Source of the DNA: Shouchella miscanthi
GTDB lineage: Bacteria > Bacillota > Bacilli > Bacillales > Bacillaceae_D
Direction: 5' to 3'
Length of the DNA stretch: 64,000 nt
Assembly (NCBI RefSeq): GCF_007725405.1
Contig: NZ_CP042163.1
Coordinates: 372,001-436,000, forward strand
The position numbers and the translations under genes are program-made. Below are positions 52,264 to 62,800 of this stretch, piece after piece (position 1 is the stretch's first letter; each line of letters opens with the position of its first letter). The notes below the pieces were generated by a model that was given only the letters and a program-made list of their open reading frames with translations, did not search any database and was not told the DNA's origin.

Positions 52264-53937
52264 ATGAAGAAACAAACTGGACAGCGCACAGTACGTGCAC
52301 CAAGAGGGAATCAGTTGCAATGCAAGGGATGGGCTCAAGAAGCTGCAATGCGGATGCTGCTTAATAACCTTGATCCAGAAGTTGCTGAAGACCCTGACCA
52401 CTTGATTGTCTATGGTGGAATCGGTAAGGCGGCTCGGGATTGGAGAAGTTTTGACCAGCTTATTGCTTCATTAAAAGAGCTAGATAATGATGAAACGCTC
52501 CTCGTACAGTCTGGCAAACCAGTGGGATTGTTCCGCACCCATGAAGCTGCACCAAGAGTGTTGATTGCTAACTCTAACTTAGTTCCATCGTGGGCAACCT
52601 GGGATCACTTTTATGATCTTGAGGAGAAAGGGTTAATGATGTACGGTCAAATGACAGCTGGAAGTTGGATCTATATTGGAGCGCAAGGCATATTACAAGG
52701 CACGTATTTAAGCTTTATTGAAGCAGGAAAGAAAGCGTTTGGAACGCCAGATTTAACAGGTCGTTTTATTGTAACTGGCGGGATGGGCGGAATGAGCGGT
52801 GCCCAGCCATTAGCAGGAAAAATGGCAAACGCTGTTATTCTTGTGGTCGAGGTCGATCGGTCTCGAATTGAAAGGAAGATGAAAGAAGGTTACTGTGATG
52901 TTCTCGTTGAGTCGTTAGACGAAGCACTAAAGCTTGTTGAAAAATTCACTTCTAGTGGTCAGCCAGCTTCAATTGGTCTTGTAGGAAATTGTGCTGATGT
53001 GCTGCCGGCGCTTGTAGACAAAGGGGTGACCCCGGACTTTGTTACCGACCAAACAAGCGCCCACGATCCTCTGAACGGGTATGTTCCAAATGGGTTAACC
53101 CTTGCTGAAGCGAATGAATTAAGAGAAAACGACCCGAAAGCATACGAAAAGCGCTCGATTGAAGCGATGGGGAAGCATGTGCAAGCTATGCTTGATTTAC
53201 AAAAAGCAGGAGCAGAAACATTTGATTACGGCAACAATATCCGCGCCTATGCAAAACAAGCAGGTGTCAGCAATGCATTCCATATTTCTGGATTTGTACC
53301 AGCGTACATTCGACCTTTGTTTTGTGAAGGAAAAGGTCCCTTTAGATGGGTAGCCCTTTCAGGAAACCCAGAGGATATATACACATTGGATCGACTTGCT
53401 TTAGAAATGTTTCGTGAAGATGAAGGTTTAGTGAACTGGATTAGAATGGCTCAAAAAATGGTGAAGTGGCAAGGGCTACCGGCGCGAATTTGTTGGCTTG
53501 GCTATGGCGATCGTGATCGTTTTGCTCTAAGGGCTAATGAGATGGTTGCTAGTGGCGAACTGGAAGCACCAATCGTGTTTGGGCGTGACCATCTTGATTG
53601 TGGCTCTGTAGCATCGCCAAATCGCGAAACAGAAGGAATGAAAGATGGCAGTGACGCCGTTGCAGATTGGCCCATTTTAAATGCTTTAATTAATACGGCT
53701 GGAGGGGCAAGCTGGGTTAGCGTTCACCATGGTGGCGGTGTCGGTATGGGCTATTCCGTTCATGCAGGACAAGTTCTAGTGGCTGATGGCAGTCAGTTAG
53801 CGAAGGAGCGGATAAAACGAGTGTTGATTTCAGATCCTGGTATGGGAATCGTTCGACACGTAGATGCAGGCTATGATCGTGCATTGGATGTAGCAAATGA
53901 AAAAGGCGTTCATATTCCGCTTAAGAAGGGTGATTAA
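52264..53937 (+). CDS. hutU: Urocanate hydratase
   Basis: A 557-residue urocanase that hydrates urocanate to imidazolonepropionate with tightly bound [23 protein letters not shown] is the family start; [34 protein letters not shown] (NAD loop), [30 protein letters not shown] and [19 protein letters not shown] (shortened: [17 protein letters not shown]; catalytic Cys region) are all present. AAGGGGG precedes ATG 52264. It lies 21 bases after hutI and one base before the M20 hydrolase start. Confidence 0.97.
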   Translation: MKKQTGQRTVRAPRGNQLQCKGWAQEAAMRMLLNNLDPEVAEDPDHLIVYGGIGKAARDWRSFDQLIASLKELDNDETLLVQSGKPVGLFRTHEAAPRVLIANSNLVPSWATWDHFYDLEEKGLMMYGQMTAGSWIYIGAQGILQGTYLSFIEAGKKAFGTPDLTGRFIVTGGMGGMSGAQPLAGKMANAVILVVEVDRSRIERKMKEGYCDVLVESLDEALKLVEKFTSSGQPASIGLVGNCADVLPALVDKGVTPDFVTDQTSAHDPLNGYVPNGLTLAEANELRENDPKAYEKRSIEAMGKHVQAMLDLQKAGAETFDYGNNIRAYAKQAGVSNAFHISGFVPAYIRPLFCEGKGPFRWVALSGNPEDIYTLDRLALEMFREDEGLVNWIRMAQKMVKWQGLPARICWLGYGDRDRFALRANEMVASGELEAPIVFGRDHLDCGSVASPNRETEGMKDGSDAVADWPILNALINTAGGASWVSVHHGGGVGMGYSVHAGQVLVADGSQLAKERIKRVLISDPGMGIVRHVDAGYDRALDVANEKGVHIPLKKGD

Positions 53938-53938
53938 G

Positions 53939-55198
53939 ATGAATGTAAAAACAGTAACCATTAATGGGAAAAGGTTAAGCGACTCCATTCATGAATTAAG
54001 TCAATTTGGACAGAATGATGGAGGTGGATTAGATCGTACAACGTTTACCGATTCAGAGCTGAAGGCACGAGACTGGTTAAAAGAACAATTGAGCAAACTT
54101 AATGTGCACGTGCATACTGATGAAGCAGCAAATATATGGGGAAAACGTGTCGGCCAAAAGAAGAGAAGCATTGTGTGTGGCTCTCATATTGATACGGTTC
54201 CGAATGGAGGGAAATTCGACGGGGCTCTCGGCGTATTAATTGGGTTAGAAATATTGCGCACATTAGAAGAAAACGAAATTGAAACCGAACACGATGTTGA
54301 GTTAGTATCTTTTAGTGCCGAGGAGCCGAACCCGTTTGGTCTCTCGACTTTTGGGAGTCGTGCAATGGCTGGAAAACTAACGGCAGAACAGATAAAAGGG
54401 GTTAGAAATGCAGATGGTATGAGGCTTATCGATGCGTTAGAAAGGGCTGGTGGCAACGCTGCACAATTTGATCACTGTGTGCGAAGAGAAAACGATCTGC
54501 TAGCTTATCTTGAAGTTCATATTGAACAAGGTAAGCGTTTAATAGACGCTCAAGTACCTCTTGGAATAGTAACGGGGATTACAGGAATTTATCGTGAAGA
54601 GCTAACGATAAAAGGGGTTCCGAATCATGCCGGCACAACCGTAATGACAGATCGTACCGATGCCCTTGTAGCTGCAGCAGAATTGATTCTAGCAGTAAAG
54701 AATGTCTGCACGGATTTCCCAAAAGCCGAACTTGTTGGAACAGTTGGACAAATACACGTTTTGCCGAACGCTACCAACATTATTCCTGGAGAAGTGGTAC
54801 TAGCAGTAGAGATTCGAGGAGAGAAAACCGAGGATTTGCAAAAAGTTCAACAGGAGCTTCAAGAGAAAAAAGCTTATGTAGAAACAACTTATGGTGTTCA
54901 GATCGAGACAAAAGTAAGGCTGAATCAAGCTCCTGTAGCAATGAGTGAAAACGTCATGACTGTCATGGAACGACAAGCAGAAATTGGAGGGTTTCCTACG
55001 ATGCGCTTGGGCAGCATGGCGGGTCATGATGCAGCTCATATGGCATCTCTTACGTCTGCTGGAATGATCTTTGTTCCTAGTGTAGATGGAAAAAGTCACT
55101 GCCCTGAAGAAGAAAGTAAGATGGAGGATATTGAAAAAGCTGCAAATGTTTGTTTGCGTACGCTTTTGGAGATTGATCGAGAAGGAGGAAGTATGTGA
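53939..55198 (+). CDS. M20-family hydrolase of the N-carbamoyl-L-amino-acid/allantoate amidohydrolase type
   Basis: A 419-residue zinc or manganese hydrolase of the HyuC/AllC (M20C) family. Blocks include FGQNDGGGLDRTTFTDSELKA, VCGSHIDTVPNGGKFDGALG, SFSAEEPNPFGLSTFGSRAMAG (shortened SAEEPNPFGLSTFGSRAM), LEVHIEQGKRL, GVPNHAGTTVMTDRTDAL and SMAGHDAAHMA, giving the bimetal site and the substrate domain. Family members remove N-carbamoyl, and some N-formyl, groups from L-amino acids. Placed between hutU and hutF it probably releases glutamate from N-formylglutamate, standing in for HutG (inference). ATG 53939 follows AAGGGTG. Confidence 0.85.
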   Translation: MNVKTVTINGKRLSDSIHELSQFGQNDGGGLDRTTFTDSELKARDWLKEQLSKLNVHVHTDEAANIWGKRVGQKKRSIVCGSHIDTVPNGGKFDGALGVLIGLEILRTLEENEIETEHDVELVSFSAEEPNPFGLSTFGSRAMAGKLTAEQIKGVRNADGMRLIDALERAGGNAAQFDHCVRRENDLLAYLEVHIEQGKRLIDAQVPLGIVTGITGIYREELTIKGVPNHAGTTVMTDRTDALVAAAELILAVKNVCTDFPKAELVGTVGQIHVLPNATNIIPGEVVLAVEIRGEKTEDLQKVQQELQEKKAYVETTYGVQIETKVRLNQAPVAMSENVMTVMERQAEIGGFPTMRLGSMAGHDAAHMASLTSAGMIFVPSVDGKSHCPEEESKMEDIEKAANVCLRTLLEIDREGGSM

Positions 55199-56511
55199 TG
55201 ATACTGTATCATGCAGATTCAGTCTATACGAACGGCGCGTTTCAAAAAAACTACGCAGTGCTCGTAAAGGGTGATGTCATTCACGATATTGGTCCTTTTG
55301 ACAAATTAATTGAAACCTATCGCGAGGTCTCAAAGATCGAATGGGCAGGAAAAGCGATTGTTCCAGGGACTGTGAATGCCCACAATCATTCGTTTCAAAG
55401 CTTGTTAAGGGGGATAGCTGTAGACCGGCCATTTTTAGAATGGCGTGATCAAGCGCTTTACAAGTATACGCCTCTTTTAGACGAAGAAGCGATTTATACA
55501 GGTGCGCTATTCGCATTTGGAGAAATGGTAAAGTACGGTGTAACAACAGTAAGTGATTTCTTTTATGTACATAACAATGGAGTGAAAACAGATGAAGCTG
55601 TGATTCAAGCGGCTATAGACGTTGGTATTCGCTTAGTATTTGCTAGAACCATGTATGATTGGGATGGGGCACCATCAAGTTATCAAGAGTCTGTAACAGA
55701 TGCTACGAAGCGTACGAGGGAACTAGCGATTAAGTATCAGAATCATCCTATGGTTGATGTTCATCCAGCTCCTCACAGTCCCCATGCTGCTTCTCCAGAA
55801 ATGATTCAAGCAGGTCATAAACTAGCCAAAGAATTGCAAACCCCTTTTCATATACATGTTTCGGAGGAAATGTTTGAAGTGGAGGAAACGTTAGAGAAAT
55901 ATAATAAACGACCGGTTCATTATTTAGATTCATTAGGAGTCGTGGATGAAAGCATGCTAGCTATCCATTTGGTTTGGCTCGATCAATCAGAAATTGATTT
56001 GCTTGGAAGCAAAAAGACTGGCCTTGCTTATTGTCCATCAAGCAATATGTTTCTTTCAGATGGCATTACTCGCATACCTGAACTTGTACGTTCTGGCGTA
56101 CGCGCTAGTCTTGGGAGCGATGGAGCATGTAGTAATAATCGAATTAGCGTATTTGAAGAGATGCGTATGTGCTCACTGTTACAAAAGGTAAAAACTCTTG
56201 ATGGCACATGCATGACAGCAGATCAAGTTTTTCAGATGGGAACGAAAAATGGTGCTGACTTATTGCAAGTAGATACAGGCGAGCTTGTGATTGGCAAAAA
56301 AGCGGATTTCCTTGCAGTAGACACAAGCGACCTTTCTCTTTTGCCAAAGCATGAGCTCTTCGCAAATCTTGTTTACGCAATGCAGCCAACAGCCATCACA
56401 GATGTCGTTGTAGCAGGTAAATCAGTGGTACAAAACAGAACAGTGCAAACCGTTTCTGAACAGATGATTGTTAAAAAGGTTGATCATCTATTTGAAAAGT
56501 GGGGAACCTAA
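55195..56511 (+). CDS. hutF: Formimidoylglutamate deiminase-like amidohydrolase
   Basis: A 438-residue amidohydrolase of the deaminase branch. GTVNAHNHSFQSLLRGIA carries the first metal His pair, VSDFFYVHNNG, HPAPHSPHAAS, FHIHVSEEMFEVEE and LGSDGACSNN carry the rest, and IGKKADFLAVD is the usual end. HNHxFQ and xFYVH match HutF, which turns N-formimino-L-glutamate into N-formyl-L-glutamate plus ammonia. It overlaps the M20 gene by 4 bases and closes the hut operon. A guanine- or chlorohydrolase-type deaminase is the alternative by sequence alone; the context decides. Confidence 0.78.
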   Translation: MMILYHADSVYTNGAFQKNYAVLVKGDVIHDIGPFDKLIETYREVSKIEWAGKAIVPGTVNAHNHSFQSLLRGIAVDRPFLEWRDQALYKYTPLLDEEAIYTGALFAFGEMVKYGVTTVSDFFYVHNNGVKTDEAVIQAAIDVGIRLVFARTMYDWDGAPSSYQESVTDATKRTRELAIKYQNHPMVDVHPAPHSPHAASPEMIQAGHKLAKELQTPFHIHVSEEMFEVEETLEKYNKRPVHYLDSLGVVDESMLAIHLVWLDQSEIDLLGSKKTGLAYCPSSNMFLSDGITRIPELVRSGVRASLGSDGACSNNRISVFEEMRMCSLLQKVKTLDGTCMTADQVFQMGTKNGADLLQVDTGELVIGKKADFLAVDTSDLSLLPKHELFANLVYAMQPTAITDVVVAGKSVVQNRTVQTVSEQMIVKKVDHLFEKWGT

Positions 56512-56523
56512 CACTCAAAATCA

Positions 56524-57081
56524 TTATTCTTCTGTAAGTGGACGACTTTCCCGACGAAACCATGTTCTTTTTGCTGCTTTCTTTTTAATGTAACCACCTT
56601 GAAAATTCCGCGTTTCGAATGAGACGACAAAGGCGTCTGGATCACACTCATTCACGATCGTCATAAACTCCTGTTCTCGATCACGCCGAGCGGTGCAATC
56701 CAGTCTTACACGTATCGACTCAATCCCTTCAACCGTTGTAAGCGCAACACTAAAATCGGCATCACGAAGGCGTTCTATTAATGGTTTATGATGGAAAGAC
56801 GTGTTAACCTGAAGGGATACATAGCCAATTGCCAGTTTCTCCTCAACAATGGAGCCAAGGTACATCCCTAATCCAAAACCAAGTGAATATGCGACCATGT
56901 TTAAGTGATTTGATAAATCGCTAAAAACAATGGATAAAGAAATGACGTGTACGCCGCCTTCTAGCGTCGCAAATAAAGCAGAACGTTCTTTTTCTCCTTT
57001 GACCATCATAAGCGTTCGCAATACAACAAGAGGCACATAAAGCAATTGTGCGCCTAAAATTAAAATAGGTTGCCAAAGCAT
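56524..57081 (-). CDS. UPF0316 membrane protein (YebE-like, DUF5698 + DUF2179)
   Basis: A 185-residue membrane protein. Three hydrophobic segments in the first 95 residues (ILILGAQLLYVPLVVLRTLM, GGVHVISLSIVFSDL, MVAYSLGFGLGMYLGSIVEE) with the conserved VxLRTLMMVKG are the UPF0316 hallmark; the cytoplasmic DUF2179-type domain (HHKPLIERLRDADFSVALT, then DPDAFVVSFETRNFQGGYIK) follows. ATG 57081 with GAGGTG six bases upstream is preferred to the GTG at 57090, which is part of that site. Convergent with hutF. Function unknown. Confidence 0.85.
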   Translation of the reverse strand: MLWQPILILGAQLLYVPLVVLRTLMMVKGEKERSALFATLEGGVHVISLSIVFSDLSNHLNMVAYSLGFGLGMYLGSIVEEKLAIGYVSLQVNTSFHHKPLIERLRDADFSVALTTVEGIESIRVRLDCTARRDREQEFMTIVNECDPDAFVVSFETRNFQGGYIKKKAAKRTWFRRESRPLTEE

Positions 57082-57256
57082 TTGTTTCACCTCTTTTAAT
57101 CAAACAATTTCACTTTTAAAGTAGTGTGCAACGATACGCTGAAAGTATACATAATAAAGGGGGAAATAGGTTATATCGACAAGATACGGGTGATTATTTC
57201 CAGGGGAATAACTGAAATAGGGAGAAAGATGTCGATAGAAAGAGGGTAGTAAAATA

Positions 57257-57300
57257 GAAAAAAGACGAACCTCAATGGTCATGAGATTGTTCGTCTTTTT
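57257..57300. terminator. Bidirectional terminator downstream of the AI-2E family gene
   Basis: AAAAAGACGAAC pairs with GTTCGTCTTTTT; an inner CTCA/TGAG helix extends it. The remaining 57091-57256 bases show nothing further. Confidence 0.88.
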
Positions 57301-57327
57301 ACTATCTTCTTTATTTGTTAGCGTTCC

Positions 57328-58407
57328 TTATGTTACGTCTTTGAAAAGTTCTTTTTGAACGTTTTGGCGCATTTCATAAATATTCGTTACAATCACTTTT
57401 GCGACGGCATAGGTCGGGATCGCAATAATCATTCCGAGAAAACCAGCTATATTTCCTGCTGCAAGGACGAGGGTAATGACTGTAATGGGATGTACGCTGA
57501 GCTTTTTACCCATAATGTTTGGTGTAATAAGGTTGCTCTCCGCTTGCTGAACAACCAACGTAATAACAGAAACCCAGATCGCCAAGATAGGGTCTTGAAT
57601 GAGCGCAATAATGAATGCTGGGAAAAATGCTAGCCATGGGCCTAAGAAAGGAATCATATTTAATAGAAAAGCTAGTAAAGCAAGAAGTAAGGCGTAATCT
57701 AAACCAACGAAGGAGTAGGCTGTAAAAAGCAGAATAGCTAAGATTAATGCAGCCAATACTTGTCCCTGTACGTAGCTTTTTAAAGCGAAATCGATTTCGT
57801 GCAGCAGCTTCGCCATCCATTGCTTTGTTTCGCCTTTGAAATACTGAACAATGGCAGGTGCAAAACGGTGATAGTCCTTCATCATAAAGAAGAAAAAGAA
57901 CGGCACAAGTATTAAAGCAAGAATAGTTGTAATGGCACCACTCAAAAATGAAATAATATAGCCTGAACTCACGACAATAATGTTCTCAAGTGAATCAAGG
58001 AGAGACCCAATGGTTTGTTCTAAATCAAACGCAGTTGTCTCGCTATTTGTTATATAAGGCATAACAAATTCTTCGAGTTGTTGGAAGATCATAGGAACAT
58101 TGCGGATTAATTTATTCGCTTCGTCAATTAATGGGTCTAAAATAAACATTGCGCCAATCATAACCAATGTGGCGACAAGGATCAAAATGCTCAATGCTGA
58201 AGCCCATTGAGGAATTTTTTTCATTAAAAATCGGTGAAGCGGTTCTGTAATATAGAATAAAAGCCCTGCAAGTAATACTGGTATTAGAATCGATGTGATC
58301 ACAATGAAAATTGGTTCAAACAGCCACTGGATCTCTACAACATTCTTGATGATTAGAATAAGTAAAAGAATACCAACACCTAATTGAAACCACATTTTAT
58401 TTAGCAT
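57328..58407 (-). CDS. AI-2E family transporter (UPF0118)
   Basis: A 359-residue permease of the AI-2 exporter/PerM family with about eight helices. LLIKNVVEIQWLF-like first helices (GILLLILIIKNVVEIQW), FYITEPLHRFLMKKIPQWA, a soluble loop with VSSGYIISFLSGAITT, KSYVQGQVLAALILA and LNMIPFLGPWLAFFPA are the family's conserved parts, and NLITPNIMGKKLSVHP is the C-terminal signature. ATG 58407 has AGGAG 11 bases upstream; longer in-frame starts lack a site. Members in Bacilli include sodium/proton antiporters and AI-2 exporters; which applies is open. Confidence 0.87.
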   Translation of the reverse strand: MLNKMWFQLGVGILLLILIIKNVVEIQWLFEPIFIVITSILIPVLLAGLLFYITEPLHRFLMKKIPQWASALSILILVATLVMIGAMFILDPLIDEANKLIRNVPMIFQQLEEFVMPYITNSETTAFDLEQTIGSLLDSLENIIVVSSGYIISFLSGAITTILALILVPFFFFFMMKDYHRFAPAIVQYFKGETKQWMAKLLHEIDFALKSYVQGQVLAALILAILLFTAYSFVGLDYALLLALLAFLLNMIPFLGPWLAFFPAFIIALIQDPILAIWVSVITLVVQQAESNLITPNIMGKKLSVHPITVITLVLAAGNIAGFLGMIIAIPTYAVAKVIVTNIYEMRQNVQKELFKDVT

Positions 58408-58568
58408 AAAAACGTACACTCCTGGCATCGTAGTATGGATCTCTATCATTATAGCCTAAGTATACACTGTAACGTTGCGTCACTTGCAATGATTATTTAA
58501 AAGAAAGAGAGAGGAGGGTGCTGAGAAGCATGCTATCAGAAGGTTTTGTTCTTAGGAATAGAAGGAAG

Positions 58569-58634
58569 AAAAGCGCGTTAGATGGAGGCCTCTTGAGGCA
58601 ATGCTCACGAAAGTCATCCATCAGTAGCGCTTTT
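58569..58634 (-). repeat. Long imperfect hairpin between aldo/keto reductase and AI-2E genes
   Basis: AAAAGCGC (58569-58576) pairs with GCGCTTTT (58627-58634) and GATGGA with TCCATC, around an inner hairpin GCCTC-TT-GAGGC (58588-58599). On the leftward strand a T-rich stretch follows, so it may terminate the aldo/keto reductase gene; its length and complexity exceed a normal terminator and it may be a dispersed repeat. Confidence 0.55.
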
Positions 58635-58687
58635 ATCTGTTCTTGAAATGATTCCTTTTCTAATGATACAAGGAGCATGAGCATCTT

Positions 58688-59536
58688 TTAAAACTCCTCG
58701 TACTCGTTCGGGTTTTGTTTATCAATTCGTCCGTTCTCACGGGTAAGACGATTAATGGCATCCATCGTACGATTGTCCAACTCAAAATCAAAAATCGATA
58801 AATTATCCTGCTGTCTAGAAACATTTGAAGAACGTACAAGCGGAAGGTTCTCTAATTGAATTTGCCAGCGCAAAATAATTTGTGCTTTTGATTTCCCATA
58901 TGATTTGGCAATGTCGTCAAACAGCTGATCATGAAAAACACTGTCTGAACGAAGGCGGCCGAGTGGACTCCAGCTCTGTGTAACGATTCCTAATTTCTTA
59001 TCATAGGCACGCTGTTCTTCTTGAGAGAAGTATGGGTGCAATTCAATCTGGTTTATGCTAGGTGTAACACCTGTTTCGTTAATAATTTGGTCGAGATGTT
59101 CGGGAAGAAAGTTGCTTACGCCAATGGAGCGAACAAGACCCCAGCGTTTAGCATCTATTAATGCCTGCCACGCTTCAACAAATAGGCCCTGCTTTGGATT
59201 CGGCCAATGAATAAGATATAAGTCAAAATAGTCGAGTCCTGTTCGAAGCAGTGATTCTTGAATGGTTTCAACAGCTTTGTTATACGCATGATGCCTTCCT
59301 GGTAGCTTTGAGGTTATACGTAATTCCTCTCTTGGCGTGGAACTGCGTCGAACAGCTTCACCGACAGCGCCTTCATTCTCGTAATTAAATGCTGAGTCAA
59401 TTAAGCGATAGCCAATCTCAATAGCACTCTGAATTGAATGAACACAAGCATGACCTTTCAACTGTGCAGTACCGTAGCCAATAGTAGGTACTTGTAAGCC
59501 GTCGTTTAGCGTGCGAATTGGAATTGAATCTACCAT
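58688..59536 (-). CDS. Aldo/keto reductase
   Basis: A 282-residue NADPH-dependent reductase of aldehydes and ketones. The tetrad is visible: Asp and Tyr in LIDSAFNYENEGAVGEAVR (about residues 45-52), Lys in ITSKLPGRHH and His in YLIHWPNPKQG. SIGVSNFLPEHLDQI and IELHPYFSQEEQ are standard, and LPLVRSSNVSRQQDNL replaces the commoner IPKS motif in the cofactor region. AGGAGTG precedes the ATG. It resembles glyoxal/methylglyoxal reductases of Bacillus. Single gene. Confidence 0.9.
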   Translation of the reverse strand: MVDSIPIRTLNDGLQVPTIGYGTAQLKGHACVHSIQSAIEIGYRLIDSAFNYENEGAVGEAVRRSSTPREELRITSKLPGRHHAYNKAVETIQESLLRTGLDYFDLYLIHWPNPKQGLFVEAWQALIDAKRWGLVRSIGVSNFLPEHLDQIINETGVTPSINQIELHPYFSQEEQRAYDKKLGIVTQSWSPLGRLRSDSVFHDQLFDDIAKSYGKSKAQIILRWQIQLENLPLVRSSNVSRQQDNLSIFDFELDNRTMDAINRLTRENGRIDKQNPNEYEEF

Positions 59537-59639
59537 TCTATCACTCCTATTTTGTATTAGTATTAGTCTAGCATTTGAAAGGTCGAGCGTCTAATAAGAA
59601 GATTCAGATTTCGCAGAATGAATTTGTAGTGAGAGATAG

Positions 59640-59787
59640 GTTATTTCTGATGCCACGGTAGCTTTTGCTATCAAGGATTGAGGTGGAAACCATTCATACA
59701 GTTTCGCTGCTTACAATTGAAACCGAGTTTGCTCGAATTATGACAACTGATGAGTTGTTCAAACGGTTAGGGAGTGAAAAGGTGTAA
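59640..59787 (+). pseudogene. Short coding remnant, unidentified
   Basis: VETIHTVSLLTIETEFARIM followed by TTDELFKRLGSEKV and a stop (59683-59787) reads like the C-terminus of a protein; before it SDATVAFAIKD ends in an in-frame stop. No start, no ribosome site, no recognised family. The interval 59537-59640 shows nothing. Confidence 0.3.
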
Positions 59788-59792
59788 TAGAA

Positions 59793-59829
59793 AAAAGAGA
59801 GGTGTGCCACTTATGGCAACCTCTCTTTT
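59793..59829 (-). terminator. Terminator of ileS
   Basis: AAAAGAGAGGT pairs with ACCTCTCTTTT, with an inner TGCC/GGCA helix, nine bases after the ileS stop. Confidence 0.88.
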
Positions 59830-59837
59830 GCAGCTTA

Positions 59838-62800
59838 TCAATCTTGAATGCCAAGAGAAACCGTTTCGCCCTCAACATCAAAGGACTTCATATCGTCTTC
59901 TTGACCGAATGAAAGCTTCTCAATCAGAACATGTTTTTTCATGAAGGTTTCAAAGCGTTGTAAAATGTCTTCCACATTTTCTGATGCATGAATCGTTAAA
60001 TGGACACGCTTTTCAACTGGAAGGTCAAGCTCTTTACGATAAACTTGAACCGCACGAATGACTTCGCGAACAAATCCTTCTTCCTTAAGCTCTGTTGTAA
60101 CATTTGTGTCAAGAACGACTAAGTAGTCATCACCTTCAGCGAATTCAAAGCCTGGTAATGGATTTTTTTCCACAAGAACATCGTCTTTCTCAATTTCTAC
60201 GACTTGATCATTCTCTAGGGTTAACACCATTTTGCCAGCGTCAAGGAATTGTTGAGTTTGTGTATCACCAAATTGAGCAATCATTTTCTGTACGAGACCA
60301 ACTGATTTACCTAACTTTGGTCCAGCAACTGGGAAGTTTAATTTTACTTGCTGGGACACGTATTGGTCTTGATTCGCATCAAGTAAAATGGTCTTTACAT
60401 TTGTTTCTTCTGCAATGATGCCTTTATATGCTTCCAAATTTGCTGACTGCTTCACCGGTACAATAGCTAACTGAGCTAGCGGTTGCTTCGTTTTTAAGCT
60501 TGTTTGATTACGAATCGAGCGAGTCAATTCAACTACTTGGCGAACCGCATCCATTTCTTCTTCAAGTGAAGTGTTTACCTGAGTGGAGTCGGCTACTGGA
60601 TAATCGGTTAAATGGACACTTTCACCAGCTAAGTCACTGTAAACCTCGTCTGACAAAAATGGCGCAAATGGAGCCATCAATTGCGTTGTTTTCGTGATTA
60701 CTTCATACAGCGTGTGGTAAGCTGCACGTTTGTCTTCATCCATACCACTCGCCCAGAAACGCGCACGAGAACGACGGATGTACCAGTTACTAATTTCGTC
60801 TAAAAATGATGCGATGGTTCTTGCGCCTTTCGTGACATCGTATGCGTCTAAGCTTTTTGTCACTTCTGCAATAACAGTATTTAGGCGTGAGAGAATCCAT
60901 TCATCAAGCTTCGTGTGCTTGCCAGTCTCGACTGTTTTTGGATCGAAGCGATCAATGTCCGCGTACATTTTATAGAAAGAATGTACATTCGCTAGCGTAT
61001 CTAACACTTTTGACTTCGTCTGACTAACGGTCTTCTTAGAGAAGCGCTTGTTATTCCAAGGTGCGCTATCAGCAAGTAACGCCCAGCGTAAGCTGTCTGC
61101 TCCGAATTCTTCAATTAGCTCAACTGGATTTAAGGCATTTCCTTTACTCTTAGACATTTTCTGTCCGTTTTCATCTAAAATATGTCCGAGAGAAAGTACG
61201 CGCTTATAAGGAGCTTTCCCCGTAAATAAAGTTGACACCGCAAGTAAGCTGTAGAACCAACCACGTGTTTGGTCGACTCCTTCAATGACAACGTCAGCAG
61301 GAAATTGCTTGTTCATCAATGCTTCATTTTCAAATGGATAGTGGTATTGAGCAAACGGCATAGAGCCACTATCAAACCATACATCAATGACTTCACTTGT
61401 GCGATGCATCGTTCCGCCACATTCACACGTAAACGTAATGCCATCAACATATGGCTTATGAAGCTCAATATCTTCGCCTAACTCTTGGTCTGCACGCTCA
61501 CGTAGTTCGGCAATAGAAGCAGGCGCTTCCTGTTTGTCGCATGAGTCACACTCCCACACATTTAATGGTGTACCCCAGAATCGGTTACGCCCAATGTTCC
61601 AATCAACCACATTCTCAAGAAATTTACCAAATCGACCTTCGCGCATATGACTTGGGTGCCAATCCACTTCTTGGTTATTAGCAATTAACTGATCTTTCAT
61701 TTTCGTTGTTTCAATAAACCAACCTTCCATTGCGTAATAGAGAAGGGGGCTATCACATCGCCAGCAATGTGGATAGCTATGCTCATAACGTTCTTTTGAG
61801 AATAAACGTCCGTTATGGGCCAACATCTTAACAATATCTACATCGCAATCTTTTACGAAGCGACCAGCAAGTGGACCGATTTCTTCTGTATAACGGCCTT
61901 TTGAATCTACGACATTTACGAAATCAAGGCCATTTTCCCGGATAGCTTGATAGTCATCGTCACCGTGGGCAGGTGCCATATGGACAAGACCAGTACCGCT
62001 TGAATCGGTAACGAAAGAGGCACCAATTACTTCATGACCTCTATTTAAAGAAAGGTAATTAAACGGAGGATCGTATTTCGTACCAACAAGTTCTGATCCT
62101 TTTAATGTACCTACAACGTTCGGCGATTCACCAAGTAGTTTTTCAGCTAATGCTTCTGCAACAACGTAGACTTCGTCGTCTTTTTCCACTTTTACATAGG
62201 TCATATCTGGATTGACTGCAATCGCTACGTTGGAAGGCAACGTCCATGGAGTCGTTGTCCAGCCAAGAAGGTATTCATTCTTCGTTCCTTCAATTAAAAA
62301 CTTCGCTGTAGCTGATAAATCGGTAACATCCTTATATCCTTGAGCAACTTCGTGTGAGCTTAAAGAAGTTTCACAGTTTGGACAGTAGGGCACAACACGG
62401 TGACCTTTGTAAAGCATGTCGTTCCGATGAATGGTTGAAAGAATGTTCCATACTGACTCAATGTAAGGGTTCTGTAAGGTGACGTATGGGTCGTCCATAT
62501 CAACCCAATAGCCAAGTGCTTCTGTAAATTGGCGCCATTCTCGTTCATACGTAAAGACACTTTCTTTACATTTTTCAATGAATGCTTCAACGCCGTACGC
62601 TTTAATTTCGTCTTTGCCTTTTAAATCAAGTTGTTTCTGTACTTCTAATTCTACAGGCAAACCATGGGTGTCCCAACCAGCTTTACGAAGAACTTGATAC
62701 CCAGACATTGTTTTATAACGGGCAACAAAGTCTTTCATCGTACGTCCTAACGCATGACCTGCGTGAGGCATTCCGTTTGCAGTCGGAGGGCCTTCGTAAA

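Noticed and set aside
55195-56511. Guanine/8-oxoguanine deaminase or TrzN-like chlorohydrolase
   Set aside because: The metal motifs alone would allow it, but HNHSFQ and FFYVH plus translational coupling inside a hutI-hutU operon favour formimidoylglutamate deiminase.
58493-58684. 63-codon leftward frame after the aldo/keto reductase
   Set aside because: Most of it is the two arms of a long hairpin, so the open frame may be accidental; the ribosome site is poorly spaced. Kept only as part of a finding.
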